DNA of 64,000 bases, taken from Cupriavidus basilensis OR16 (lineage in GTDB: Bacteria > Pseudomonadota > Gammaproteobacteria > Burkholderiales > Burkholderiaceae). Made by a program: the position numbers and the translations under genes. Every line of letters starts with the position of its first letter. Position 1 is the first letter of the stretch. The notes under the pieces were generated by a model, which saw only the letters and a program-made list of their open reading frames with translations, ran no database searches and was not told where the DNA came from. The stretch lies in contig NZ_AHJE01000061.1 of assembly GCF_000243095.1 (NCBI RefSeq), positions 1 to 64,000 of the forward strand. The letters run 5' to 3'. Positions 48,451 to 57,618 of this stretch are shown here, piece by piece.

Positions 48451-48482
48451 CGGGAATAAACTCAACGCATTTCCGGTATACG
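48451..48482 (+). promoter_or_regulatory. ECF-type promoter of the sigma/anti-sigma operon
   Basis: CGGGAATAAAC, 13 bases, GGTATACG, about 70 bases before the sigma gene. The element is duplicated in the opposite direction at 48380-48410, which strongly suggests that the encoded ECF factor recognises both and so activates its own operon and the divergent one. Confidence 0.75.
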
Positions 48483-48551
48483 CGGCAGAGACGGGATGAA
48501 CGGGAGTGGCGCGCGCTGCGCCAAACCCGGGCACCGAGCCAAAGGAGTGAC

Positions 48552-49250
48552 GTGAACGCTGCCGACCAGCGCCGCCGTTTCGACGATCTGGTGCTTCCGC
48601 ACCTCGACGCCGCCTACAACCTGGCCCGCTGGCTGTCGGGCAACCCCGTGGAGGCGGATGACGTGGTGCAGGAAGCCTGCCTGCGGGCTTTCTGCTTTTT
48701 TGACAGCTTCCGGGGCGACCAGCCACGCGCGTGGCTGCTGGCGATCGTGCGCAACACGTGGTTCACCGCCTGGCGCAAGCGGCATCAGCCGGGCCAGGCC
48801 GAAAGCGCCGGCTACGACGACGCACATTTCGATGGCGAGACGCTGCCAGGCTGGCAGGATGGCCACGGCGACAGCCCGGAGCAATGGCTGTTGCGTGCCG
48901 AGGATGTCCGGTTGCTGCATGTGGCGCTGGAGCGCCTGCCGCTGGCCTTTCGGGAGGTGCTGGTGCTGCGTGAGCTGGAAGACCTGCCCTATCGCGACAT
49001 CGCTGTCATCGCCCAGATCCCGCTGGGCACCGTGATGTCGCGGCTGGCACGCGCGCGCAAGCTGCTGGCGGCGGCGGTGCTCGCCTTGCGCGCGGAGGGC
49101 ACGCGCGGCGCCAGCACCCATGGCGGCGCCGACCTCGGCGCGGCAGGCACCCTATCCGCCGAACCGGCAACGAGCAGGGCCGCCGCGGCGACCGCCATCC
49201 ACGCCACGCCGCCACAACCTGCCGGGGAGACAGGCCATGAACTGCAATGA
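48552..49250 (+). CDS. ECF-family RNA polymerase sigma factor
   Basis: 232 residues from a GTG with AAAGGAGTG upstream. Sigma region 2 (LPHLDAAYNLARWLSGNPVE, DDVVQEACLRAFCFFDSF, ALLAIVRNTWFTAWRKR) and region 4 (LPLAFREVLVLRELEDLPYR, IPLGTVMSRLARARKLL) are complete, with no region 3, as in ECF factors. The C-terminal 45 residues are Ala-rich and variable. It overlaps the anti-sigma start by 14 bases. The identical divergent promoters flanking it are its probable targets. Confidence 0.93.
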   Translation: MNAADQRRRFDDLVLPHLDAAYNLARWLSGNPVEADDVVQEACLRAFCFFDSFRGDQPRAWLLAIVRNTWFTAWRKRHQPGQAESAGYDDAHFDGETLPGWQDGHGDSPEQWLLRAEDVRLLHVALERLPLAFREVLVLRELEDLPYRDIAVIAQIPLGTVMSRLARARKLLAAAVLALRAEGTRGASTHGGADLGAAGTLSAEPATSRAAAATAIHATPPQPAGETGHELQ

Positions 49251-50118
49251 CGCCCGGCTGTTGCTGCAGGCCAGTGCTGACGGCGAGCTCGGCGCGGGCG
49301 ACGCTTTGCGCCTTGAACAGCACCTGACGCAATGCGCGGCCTGTACCGCGCAGCTCGCGCACCTGCGCGAACTGCGCACCGTATTGCGCGCGCATGCGCC
49401 CTACCATCGCGCCGGCCCGGCCCTGCGCGCGCGGCTGATCACAGCGCTGGATGCCGCCCAGGCCGCGCCGGCGCAGCAGGCGGCTGGCTTCGGCGTGGCG
49501 GCGGCGCCTTCCGGCAGCGGTGGCGCATGGTGGCAGCGGATGCGGCGCTATTTCGAATGGGGCCCGGCCGCCAATGCCGCCATGGCAGCGCTGACGGTGG
49601 CGACGCTGGGCGTCGGCATGGTCCAGTACGCGCTGAGCGATGGCTCCGGGCCGACGGTGGAAGGCGAGATGGTAAGCAGCCACGTGCGCGCGCTGCTCTC
49701 GGGGCACACAATCGATGTCGCCTCGTCGGACCGCCACACCGTCAAACCCTGGTTCAATGGCCGGATCGACTACGCGCCGTCGGTACGCGAACTTGCGCCG
49801 CAAGGGTTCCCGCTGGTCGGGGGACGGCTCGACTATGTGCATGGGCGACTGGTGGCGGTGCTGGTCTACCGCCGCAACCAGCACCCCATCGATGTGTTCG
49901 TGCTGCCACCGCGCACGGCCGACGAGCCGGACAGCAAGCCAGCCGTCGGCCCCGGCCACAGCCAGGCACCAGCGCGGATCGAGGCGCGCCAAGGCTACCA
50001 GTTGGCGATCTGGGAGTCGGACGGCATGCGCTACGCGGCCATCACCGATGCCTCGGCCGACGACCTGCTGCGCTTCACGCAGGCCTGGCGCGCGGCCGGC
50101 GACAACCGCGCGCCCTGA
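49237..50118 (+). CDS. Zinc-binding anti-sigma factor
   Basis: 293 residues. The N-terminal ZAS motif HLTQCAAC (H-x3-C-x2-C, near residue 28) with NDARLLLQASADGEL is characteristic of zinc anti-sigma factors that hold ECF proteins inactive. A single membrane helix follows near residues 112-132 (AAMAALTVATLGVGMVQYAL), then a periplasmic domain with FNGRIDYAPSV and GRLDYVHGRLVAVLVYRR. The ATG lies inside the end of the sigma gene, so translation is coupled. The periplasmic part presumably senses an envelope or redox signal. Confidence 0.92.
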   Translation: MNCNDARLLLQASADGELGAGDALRLEQHLTQCAACTAQLAHLRELRTVLRAHAPYHRAGPALRARLITALDAAQAAPAQQAAGFGVAAAPSGSGGAWWQRMRRYFEWGPAANAAMAALTVATLGVGMVQYALSDGSGPTVEGEMVSSHVRALLSGHTIDVASSDRHTVKPWFNGRIDYAPSVRELAPQGFPLVGGRLDYVHGRLVAVLVYRRNQHPIDVFVLPPRTADEPDSKPAVGPGHSQAPARIEARQGYQLAIWESDGMRYAAITDASADDLLRFTQAWRAAGDNRAP

Positions 50119-50127
50119 GCCCAGGGC

Positions 50128-52376
50128 TCAGGCCAGCACAAACGGCAACTGCCGCTGGCGCTTGCCGGTAAGCGTGAACAGCGCGTTGGCCACCGCCGGC
50201 GCAATGGCCGGTACGCCCGGCTCGCCCAGGCCGGTGGGCGGATCCTCGGAGGGCACGAAGAACACATCCACCACCGGCGCATCGGTGATGCGCGGCGGCG
50301 GATAGTCGGGAAAGTTGCTGTTCTTCACCACGCCGTTCTCGATCTCGATGGCAAAGCCCGGCCGCGTCATCGCCAGCCCGAACACGCACGCACCCTGCAC
50401 CTGCGCCTCGGCCGACATGGGATTGACCACGCGGTTGGCATGCACCCCGGCCGTCACGCGATGCACATGTGGCTCGTTTTTCACCAGCGACACTTCCACC
50501 ACATAGGCCACCACCGTGCCGAACGACTCGTGCACCGCCACGCCCCAGGCCTGGCCCTTGGGCAACTTGCGCTTGCCGTAGCCGGACTTGTCCACCGCCA
50601 GTTGCAGCGCGGCGCGATGGCGCGCGTGCTTGCCCGCGTCCAGCCGCGCAAGTCGGTACGCCACCGGATCCTGCCTGGCATTCGCGGCCACTTCATCCAC
50701 CAGCGTTTCCTTGACGAAGGCGGTGTGCGTGTTGCCCACCGAGCGCCACCACAACACCGGCACATCTACCTTTGGGTGATGCACCGATAGTTGCAGCGGG
50801 AAGCCGTAGTCGTTCTCGGCGATCCCTTCGACCATGGTCGAGTCCACGCCGCCCTTGACCATGAACGCCTCGAACGGCGTGCCGGAGAGGATGGACTGCC
50901 CGACGACGGTGTGCTGCCAGCCAAGCACCTGCCCCTTCGCATCGGTGCCGATGCGCGCGCGTGCACATGCAGCGGCCGGTAGTAGCCGCCACGGATATCG
51001 TCCTCGCGGCTCCACATCACCTTGAGCGGCTGGTCATGCCCGTTCTTGACCCAGGCCAGCAGCACGTTGGCCGCTTCGACCAGGTAGTCGGAAGTGGGCA
51101 CGGCGCGCCGGCCAAACCCGCCGCCCGCCATCATGGTATTGAGCGTGACCTTGGCCGGCGGCAGCCCAAGCACGCGCCCGATGGCGGCCTGGTCCACGGT
51201 CTGGAACTGCGAGCCCACCCATACCTTCACGCTCTGCACCGCCTTGCCCGACACCTCGGCCTGCAAGGTACAGTTCAGCGGCTCCATCGGCGCATGCGCC
51301 AGGTAGGGGAACTCGTAGTCCGCCGAAATGGTGCGCGCAGCGGCGGACATGGCGCCCAGGTCGGCCTGCACCGCGACCGTGCCGGGTTGCGCGGCCAGCG
51401 TCTTGTACTGCGCGAACAGGTCCTTGGTGGAGACGCTGGAGCCGCTGTCTTCCCATTGGATCTCCAACGCGTCGCGCGCCTGCTTGGCCGGCCAGTAGCC
51501 ATCGGCCACCACCGCCACGCCGGTGCCGCCGCGATCGACCGGGACCAGCATCACGTCGGCCACGCCCTTGATGGCGCGCGCCTTGTCGGCGTTAAAGGAT
51601 TTCACCTTGCCGCCAAAGCGCGGCGGGCGTGCCACCACGGCCACTACCATGTCATTGAGACGCACGTCGATGCCGAAGGCGGTGGTGGCATCCAGCTTGC
51701 CGCGCGCGTCCAGCCGGCGCGTCGGCTTGCCGATGAGCTTGAACTGCGCCGGGTTCTTGAGCGTTACCTGCTGCGGCACCGGCAACGCCATGGCGGCCTG
51801 GGCCAGCTCGCCAAAAGTGGCGCGATGGCTGCCGGAGGTGACCACGCCCAGCGCCACCTGGCAGCTCGACGGATCGACCTGCCACCACTGGGTGGCCGCG
51901 GCGGAAACCAGCATGGCGCGGGCGCGCGCGCCCAGCTCGCGGTATTGCTGGAAAGAGTGGTTGAGCGCGCTGGAGCCTCCCGTCATCTGCATGCCGAAGG
52001 CGGGATCCTTGTACGCGTCGCCGGCGGGCGCGAGCGTGGCGCGCACGTTGCGCCAGTCCACGTCGAGCTCTTCCGCTAGCGCCATAGGCAGCGCCGTATG
52101 CACGCCCTGGCCAAACTCGAGCCGGTTGACCGCTACGGTGACGGTGTTGTCCGGCGCGATCAGCAGGAATGCCTGCGGCGGTGAAGGCGGGGCCTTGGGC
52201 GCCGCGCCTTCCTGCGCCAGCGCCGCCTGTGCCGGCAGGATGCCGAGCGCCAGGCCGCCGCCGGCAAAGCCGGTCAATTTGAGAAAAGCGCGGCGGTCCA
52301 GCATGGCGGCGCCGACGCCGGAGTCCGCGTGCCGGTGGTTGCCGCCGGCCAGCGCTTCGAGGTATCTGATTCGCAT
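50128..52376 (-). pseudogene. Molybdopterin-binding oxidoreductase subunit (IorB-like), frameshifted
   Basis: The first frame encodes a twin-arginine signal (LDRRAFLKLTGFAGGGLAL) and a xanthine-dehydrogenase/isoquinoline-oxidoreductase large subunit (NRLEFGQGVHTALPMALAEE, TGGSSALNHSFQQYRE, MMAGGGFGRRAVPTSDYL) up to YYRPLHVHAR near 50965. The next frame continues IGTDAKGQVLGWQHTVVGQS to an intact C-terminal end at 50128. The break lies in a GCGCGCGC run, where loss of one base or gain of two gives this result. An alternative start at 52304 would begin at the twin-arginine signal. It probably forms a periplasmic aldehyde-type or N-heterocycle dehydrogenase with the 2Fe-2S subunit encoded just upstream. 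Confidence 0.85.
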
Positions 52377-52388
52377 GGTGTCGTCCCC

Positions 52389-52847
52389 TTAAGCCAGCGC
52401 GCGCGCCGCGTCCTTGATGGCCGCGCGGATGCGCTGGTAGGTGCCGCAGCGGCAGATATTGCCGGCCATGGCCTGGTCGATGTCGGCATCGCTTGGGTGC
52501 TTCTTGCTGCGCAACAGCCCGACGGCGCTCATTACCTGGCCGTTCTGGCAATAGCCGCACTGCGCCACATCGTGCTTGATCCAGGCGTCGAGCACCGCGC
52601 GGCCAACCTTGTCGCCATTGACGCCTTCGATGGTGGTGACGCGCGCGCCTTGCGCCGCCGAGACCGGCGTCACGCAACTTCGCGTGGCCTGGCCGTTCAC
52701 ATGCACGGTGCACGCGCCGCATGCGGCCATGCCGCAGCCGAACTTGGTGCCGGTCATGCCAAGGCTGTCGCGTAACGCCCACAGCAGGGGCGTGGAAGGA
52801 TCAACGTCTACCTGCAACGGCTTGCCGTTGATGTCTAGCGTGGTCAT
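52389..52847 (-). CDS. 2Fe-2S subunit of molybdenum oxidoreductase (IorA-like)
   Basis: 152 residues. Plant-type 2Fe-2S cluster cysteines are in FGCGMAACGACTVHVNG (near residues 43-55), and the second cluster domain has QCGYCQNGQVMSA and GNICRCGTYQRI. This is the small subunit of two-component isoquinoline/aldehyde oxidoreductases, passing electrons from the molybdenum subunit. The start at 52847 is set by homology; upstream in-frame sequence is not coding. Thirteen bases before the large-subunit gene. Confidence 0.92.
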   Translation of the reverse strand: MTTLDINGKPLQVDVDPSTPLLWALRDSLGMTGTKFGCGMAACGACTVHVNGQATRSCVTPVSAAQGARVTTIEGVNGDKVGRAVLDAWIKHDVAQCGYCQNGQVMSAVGLLRSKKHPSDADIDQAMAGNICRCGTYQRIRAAIKDAARALA

Positions 52848-53127
52848 GGGGGAAGCTCCTTGGGTCTGTTTGCCCTGGTCCGCCTCCGGCATGGCGCAGC
52901 GGTTCGATCCGCCGCGCCGCCGCCGGCGGCCGGTCAGCGGCGTGCAGCCCAGCTGCGGTGCGCACGCCGTAAAACCTTCTGAGCATAGAGCAAAAAGGTC
53001 AGTCGCGTGCAGCACCACCAGACCGGCGAACTTGGCGCCTGGCCTCGCCATGCTGCTGCATCGCTGGGTGGAGGCGCCGGTCATGGCCGCGGGCAGGCGC
53101 GTGGCAGCGCGCCGCGCCCGGGTGGCA

Positions 53128-53287
53128 TCAGGCCACGCCTTCTGGCGCGCGGTCGATAAAGCCCGTCATGCATTGCGGCCGGCCGTCCGCCGCCACAGTC
53201 GCGAAGTCGGTACCGACCACTACGGCTGCCGCGCCCGCAGGCGCCAGTTCCCGGGTAAAGCGCAGGTTGCCGCCAAGCTGGCCAAAT
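53128..53287 (-). pseudogene. Possible SnoaL/NTF2-like gene remnant
   Basis: On the minus strand a 51-codon stretch reads GNLRFTRELAPAG, VVVGTDFATVAADGR and TGFIDRAP before a stop. The pattern GTDFA, DGR, TGFID is like the C-terminal end of NTF2/SnoaL-like proteins. A stop codon lies directly upstream in frame and no N-terminal half is recognisable, so this would be a decayed fragment. Similarity is judged by eye only. Confidence 0.3.
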
Positions 53288-53615
53288 CATCGGCGCGCGC
53301 AGCGTCGTCACCGCCCGTCCAGAAGCCGGGCGAAGGCCAAGGCCTTGACGGCATTTGCGCCGTTACCCCTCCTCAGCGGGGCAAAGCCTGAAACGCCTGT
53401 AAGCCCTGGACGGCAGGAAGCCACGCGCCATGGCCCCGGACTGGCCGCCGGGGCCGGTTCCGGGCTGCTGCCGGCCGCGCTCCTACCCCAAAACGGCGTC
53501 CGGCGCCAGCCCGAACAGCGGGAACACACCGCGGTTTATCGCCTCGTGCTTCCGGCATATCGTCGCTATATTGATCCACTAGGCTGGGCCGTGCGTGCAA
53601 CTTGCCCCAACGCCC

Positions 53616-53663
53616 GCCCATAAGCCCATAAGCTCGTAAACCGCTCGTAAACCCATAAGCCCA
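53616..53663 (+). repeat. Short imperfect direct repeats
   Basis: CCCATAAGC occurs three times and GCTCGTAAACC-type units twice within 48 bases just before the MASE1 gene. They may be a binding-site array or simple slippage. Confidence 0.55.
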
Positions 53664-53703
53664 TTGCCCCAATTTTGAAAACGCAGCTTCAGGCCGACGC
53701 CAC

Positions 53704-56700
53704 ATGACGCCAGATTTGGATGTCCGCCCCTTGCCCATCAACTACCCGCGCTGGCAGCGCGTGTCGCTATCCGCCTTTGCCTTCTTCCTGCTGGCCCTGG
53801 CCGGGCTGGCCGTGTCGCGCTACCCGGGCAACGTGGCCATGCTCTGGCTGGCTAATGCATTCGGCCTCGGCATCTTGCTACACCGGCGCCGCGGCGACGC
53901 GCCGTGGCAGCTGGCCGGGATGCTGGTGGCAGGCGCGGCGGCCAACGCGGCCATGGGCGATAGCCCCGCCATTGCATTGGCGCTGGCGCTGGGCAACGTC
54001 GCCGAGATTGCCTTCTCGGCGTGGCTGGCGCGCGTCATGACCGGCGGCGCGACGCTCTCCCGCCCGGGCCCGCTGGCGCGCTTCGCGCTGACGCTGGGCG
54101 CGGCCAGCACGCTGGGGCCGGCGGTAGGCGCCACCGTCGGCGCGGCCACCATCAGCACGGCATACCGCAGCGGCTTTAGCTCGGTCTGGTGGACCTGGTG
54201 GACAGCGGACTCGATGGGCATCGTCATGTTGCTGCCGCTGATGGTATCAATCACGCGCGAGCGTTTCGCGGATACCTTCCTGCGCGCGCAGTTGCCCCGT
54301 TTTGCCGGCCTGCTCTTGCTAAGCCTGGCGGTGGGCGGCGTGGCGCTATACAAGAGCAACGAGCCGTTCGTGGTGATGGCGCTGCCGCTGGTGCTGGCGG
54401 CGCTGCTGACCAACCCCTTTGCCACTGCCCTGCTGACGCTGCTGGCCATCTGCGGCACGGTGGCGCTGGGGCTGATCACCGCATCGCTCGGCCTGGGCGC
54501 GAACGAGCCGTTCCTGCTGCAGTCGGTGCAGTTGTCGACCGCGCTGATCATGGTGTTCCCGATCTGCATCGCCTTCCTGCTCGAGCAGAACCGGCGCGAC
54601 CGCAGCGAACTGCGCGCCAGCGAGCGGCGCTTTCGCCAGGCCATGGAGCACTCGGCCATCGGCATGGCGCTGGTGGGGCTGGATGGCAACTGGCTACAGG
54701 TCAACCGCGCCATCTGCGACCTGTTCGGCTATGACGCCGCCGAGCTGGCGACGCTGCCCTTCCCGACCATCACCCACCCGGACGATCTCGCCCCCGACCT
54801 GCACCAGGTCGAACGCCTGCTGGCTGGCGAGATCGAGTCGTACCGGATAGAAAAGCGCTTCCGCCACAAGGACGGCAGCTATCGCTGGGCCTTGCTGGCC
54901 GTCTCCCTGGTGCACGATGAGAACACGGGCAAGCCATTGCATTTCATCTCCCAGGTGGAGGACATCGACGAGCGCAAGACCGCGCTGGAAAAGCTCGAGG
55001 CGCTGTCGCGCCGCACCCAGCTGGCGGTGGAAGCCGGCGGCGTGGGCATCTGGGAGTGGGACATTGCCAGCGGCGCGATCGAATGGGACGCGCGCATGCA
55101 TGCGCTGCACGGCGTCGATCCCGCCCTGGGCACGCCGGACATCAAGCGCTGGACGGCCATGGTGCATCCCGAGGATGTCGAGCAGGCGTCGCGCGAGATG
55201 CGCGAGGCGGTGCGCGGCATGCGCGCCTTCGATACCGAATACCGCATCCAGCGCCCCGGCGGCGAGGTGCGCCACATCCGCGCCATGGCGATGGTGCTGC
55301 GCCAGGACGATGGCACCGCGCTGTCCATGATCGGCACCAACTGGGACATCACGGAGCAGCGCCGCCTCACCGAGGCGCTGTTCGAGGAAAAGGAACGCCT
55401 GCATATCACGCTGCGCTCCATCGGCGACGCGGTGATCTGCACCGACGCCACCATGGGCGTGACCTTCATGAACCCGATCGCCGAGCAGCTCACCGGCTGG
55501 ACCATGCAGTCGGCCGCCGGCCAGCCGCTCGAATCCATCTTCCGCATCGTCGACGAGCATACCGACGCGCCGATCCCCAGCCCGGTGGAACAGTGCCTGC
55601 AGACCCTGCGCCCGGTCTACCTGCAGGACGGCGCGGTGCTGCAAAGCCTGACCGGCGACCGCCATGACGTGCAGGATTCCGCCGCGCCGGTGCGCACGGC
55701 CACCGGCGAGGTCATTGGCGCGGTGCTGGTGTTCCAGGACATCACCAGCGCCCGCGCGCTGCAGCGCGAGCTGGCCCACTCGGCTTCGCACGACGCGCTC
55801 ACCGGCCTGCCCAACCGCATCTGGTTCGAGAAGCGGCTGCGCAGCAGCAGCATCACGCGCTGTGCTTTATCGACCTGGACCGCTTCAAGATCGTCAACGA
55901 CACGGCCGGACATGCTGCGGGCGACGTACTGCTGCGCGAACTCGGCCACGTGATCCGCTACCACGTGCGGCCGGACGACCTGCTCGCCCGCCTTGGCGGC
56001 GACGAATTCGCGCTGCTGCTCAAGGACTGCACGGTGGACCAGGCCGAGCGCGTGTGCCAGAAGATCATCGACGCCATCCGCGGCCAGCGCTTCCCGTGGG
56101 AAGGGCGCGTCTACGATGTGGGCGCGAGCATCGGCATTACCGCCATCGACCACGAGACGCCGCCGATGGGCGAGCTGATGAGCCGCGCCGATGTCGCTTG
56201 CTACGCCGCCAAGGCGGCCGGGCGCAGCCGCGTCTCGGTGTACCGGCGCGATGAAAGCGACGCCCAGCGCCACCACCAGGAACTGCAGGTTGCCGCCGGC
56301 ATCCACTCGGCGCTGGATGCGAACCGCTTCCGGCTGTTCGCCCAGGAGATCCGCGCGCTGCAGGCGCACAACCAGGCCGGCCGCCATATCGAGATCCTGG
56401 TGCGCATGGTCGACGAGCAAGGCAAGCTGGTGATGCCGGGCGCGTTCATCCCGGCTGCCGAGCGCTATGACCTGATGGGCCACGTGGACCGCTGGGTGAT
56501 CCACCACGTGCTGCACGAATTCGGCGCGCGCCTGACGGCGATGCCCAACCTGACGGTGGCCATCAACCTGTCGGCCAACTCGCTGGGCGAGCCGTTCCTG
56601 CTGCCGTTCCTGCACGCCGAACTGCACGATTCCGTGCTGCCCGCCAGCCGCATCCAGCTGGAGATCACCGAGACCGCGCTGATCAACAACATGGCAGCGG

Positions 56701-57062
56701 CCAATCGCCTGGTGACCGAAATGCGCAGCGCTGGCTGCACCGTGGCGCTGGACGATTTCGGGGCAGGATTGTCGTCGTTCTCCTATCTCAAGCAGTTCCC
56801 GGTGGACTATCTCAAGATCGACGGGAGCTTCATCCGCCACCTGGCCGGCAGCGCGGTGGACCGCGAGATCGTTAGCTCGATCAACGATATCGGCCATCGC
56901 CTGGGCATGCTGACCGTGGCCGAATCCGTGGAGGACGAGGAAACGCTGCAGGCCTTGCGCTCGCTCGGCGTGGACTATGCCCAGGGCTATGTGATCGGGC
57001 GGCCGATGCCACTGGAACAGTTCCTGGAAAGCTGCCCGACGCTGCCCGCGGATAACGTTTAA
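53704..57062 (+). pseudogene. MASE1-PAS-GGDEF-EAL protein, frame broken
   Basis: The first frame (to about 55850) gives a MASE1 membrane sensor with eight or more helices, then three PAS/PAC units starting near residues 305, 435 and 560, and the start of a GGDEF domain (HDALTGLPNRIWFEKRLR). The frame is lost at a CAGCAGCAGCATCAC run. The next frame continues ALCFIDLDRFKIVND, GGDEF itself (RLGGDEFALLL) and an EAL domain with EIL, INLSANSL, LEITE, DDFGAGLSSF, YLKIDGSF and AESVED, ending at 57062. Catalytic residues of both domains are mostly present. The segment between EKRLR and ALCF is also shorter than usual, suggesting a small deletion. It would regulate c-di-GMP if intact. Confidence 0.85.
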
Positions 57063-57174
57063 GCCACCTGGCTCAAGCGTCGGCGCGGCAGGTACGCGCC
57101 AGCCGCGAAAATGTCCCCCAAATCACTCGCTGGCGCCCCTCCGGGCGCCGGCGCCGCTTCCGCCCCCGCCGACC

Positions 57175-57227
57175 GTTCGGAAATCCGAACGCCCCACGGC
57201 CCCGGCTGCACGGAAATCCGAACCGTG
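57175..57227 (+). promoter_or_regulatory. Tandem palindromes, probable DctD upstream activating sites
   Basis: Site 1 is GTTCGGAAATCCGAAC (57175-57190), arms 7 bp around AA. Site 2 (57209-57227) shares the 13-mer CGGAAATCCGAAC and has its own CACGG/CCGTG arms. The shared cores are 33 bases apart, about three helical turns. They lie 70-120 bases upstream of a sigma-54 promoter and close to dctD, matching the tandem-site plan described for dctA in rhizobia. Confidence 0.7.
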
Positions 57228-57295
57228 ACCGGGGGCGCACATTAATTTCCCCTTGTTTTTCAGTGGCTTAGGCAGCTCCGGCATGACCCCGGACC

Positions 57296-57311
57296 TGGCA
57301 CGCCTCGTGCA
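57296..57311 (+). promoter_or_regulatory. Sigma-54 promoter of dctA
   Basis: TGGCACGCCTCGTGCA differs from the consensus TGGCACGN4TTGCA by one base, with exact GG/GC spacing. It lies 308 bases before the dctA ATG and 85 before a short leader ORF. Confidence 0.75.
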
Positions 57312-57395
57312 ATGTATGCGCCGGCTCCAAGCCGCTATAGAGGTCGACGGTCGGCTCCCGCGCCGGCCCGGACCAAAAAACAAAGGAGGAAACAA

Positions 57396-57488
57396 ATGAT
57401 TGACCCCGCCTTGCCGACCTTGCCCGCCACTGCGGTGGGCGCCGGGCGCATGCCGCGCCTCGCACGTCAGGCCTCGATTCGGCACTGA
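57396..57488 (+). CDS. Possible 30-residue leader ORF upstream of dctA
   Basis: An ideal ribosome site (AAAGGAGG, seven bases from ATG) precedes a 30-codon frame, MIDPALPTLPATAVGAGRMP and then RLARQASIRH, ending at 57488. It is in the 5' leader of dctA, whose own start at 57619 has a poor ribosome site. It may be a regulatory leader peptide, or the original dctA ribosome site displaced by a rearrangement. No homologue is known to me. Confidence 0.4.
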   Translation: MIDPALPTLPATAVGAGRMPRLARQASIRH

Positions 57489-57618
57489 CCAGGCACTGAA
57501 ATTTCCGGCTAAGGCCGCATGGCGCTGTCCCCCAGACCGCGGCGCCACGCCAAAAGGCTGCCAGCCCCCCGCAAAACAGCCGTCCGGCCACTGGCCGGGC
57601 GCATCGGCCCGACTTCTG

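Larger units (their letters stand above)
52848..53703. other. Intergenic with gene remnant and repeats
   Basis: About 850 bases. It holds the presumed promoter of the molybdenum oxidoreductase, a possible broken NTF2-like gene (53128-53287) and a repeat tract (53616-53663). Longer open frames on both strands are shadows or have no ribosome site. Confidence 0.4.
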
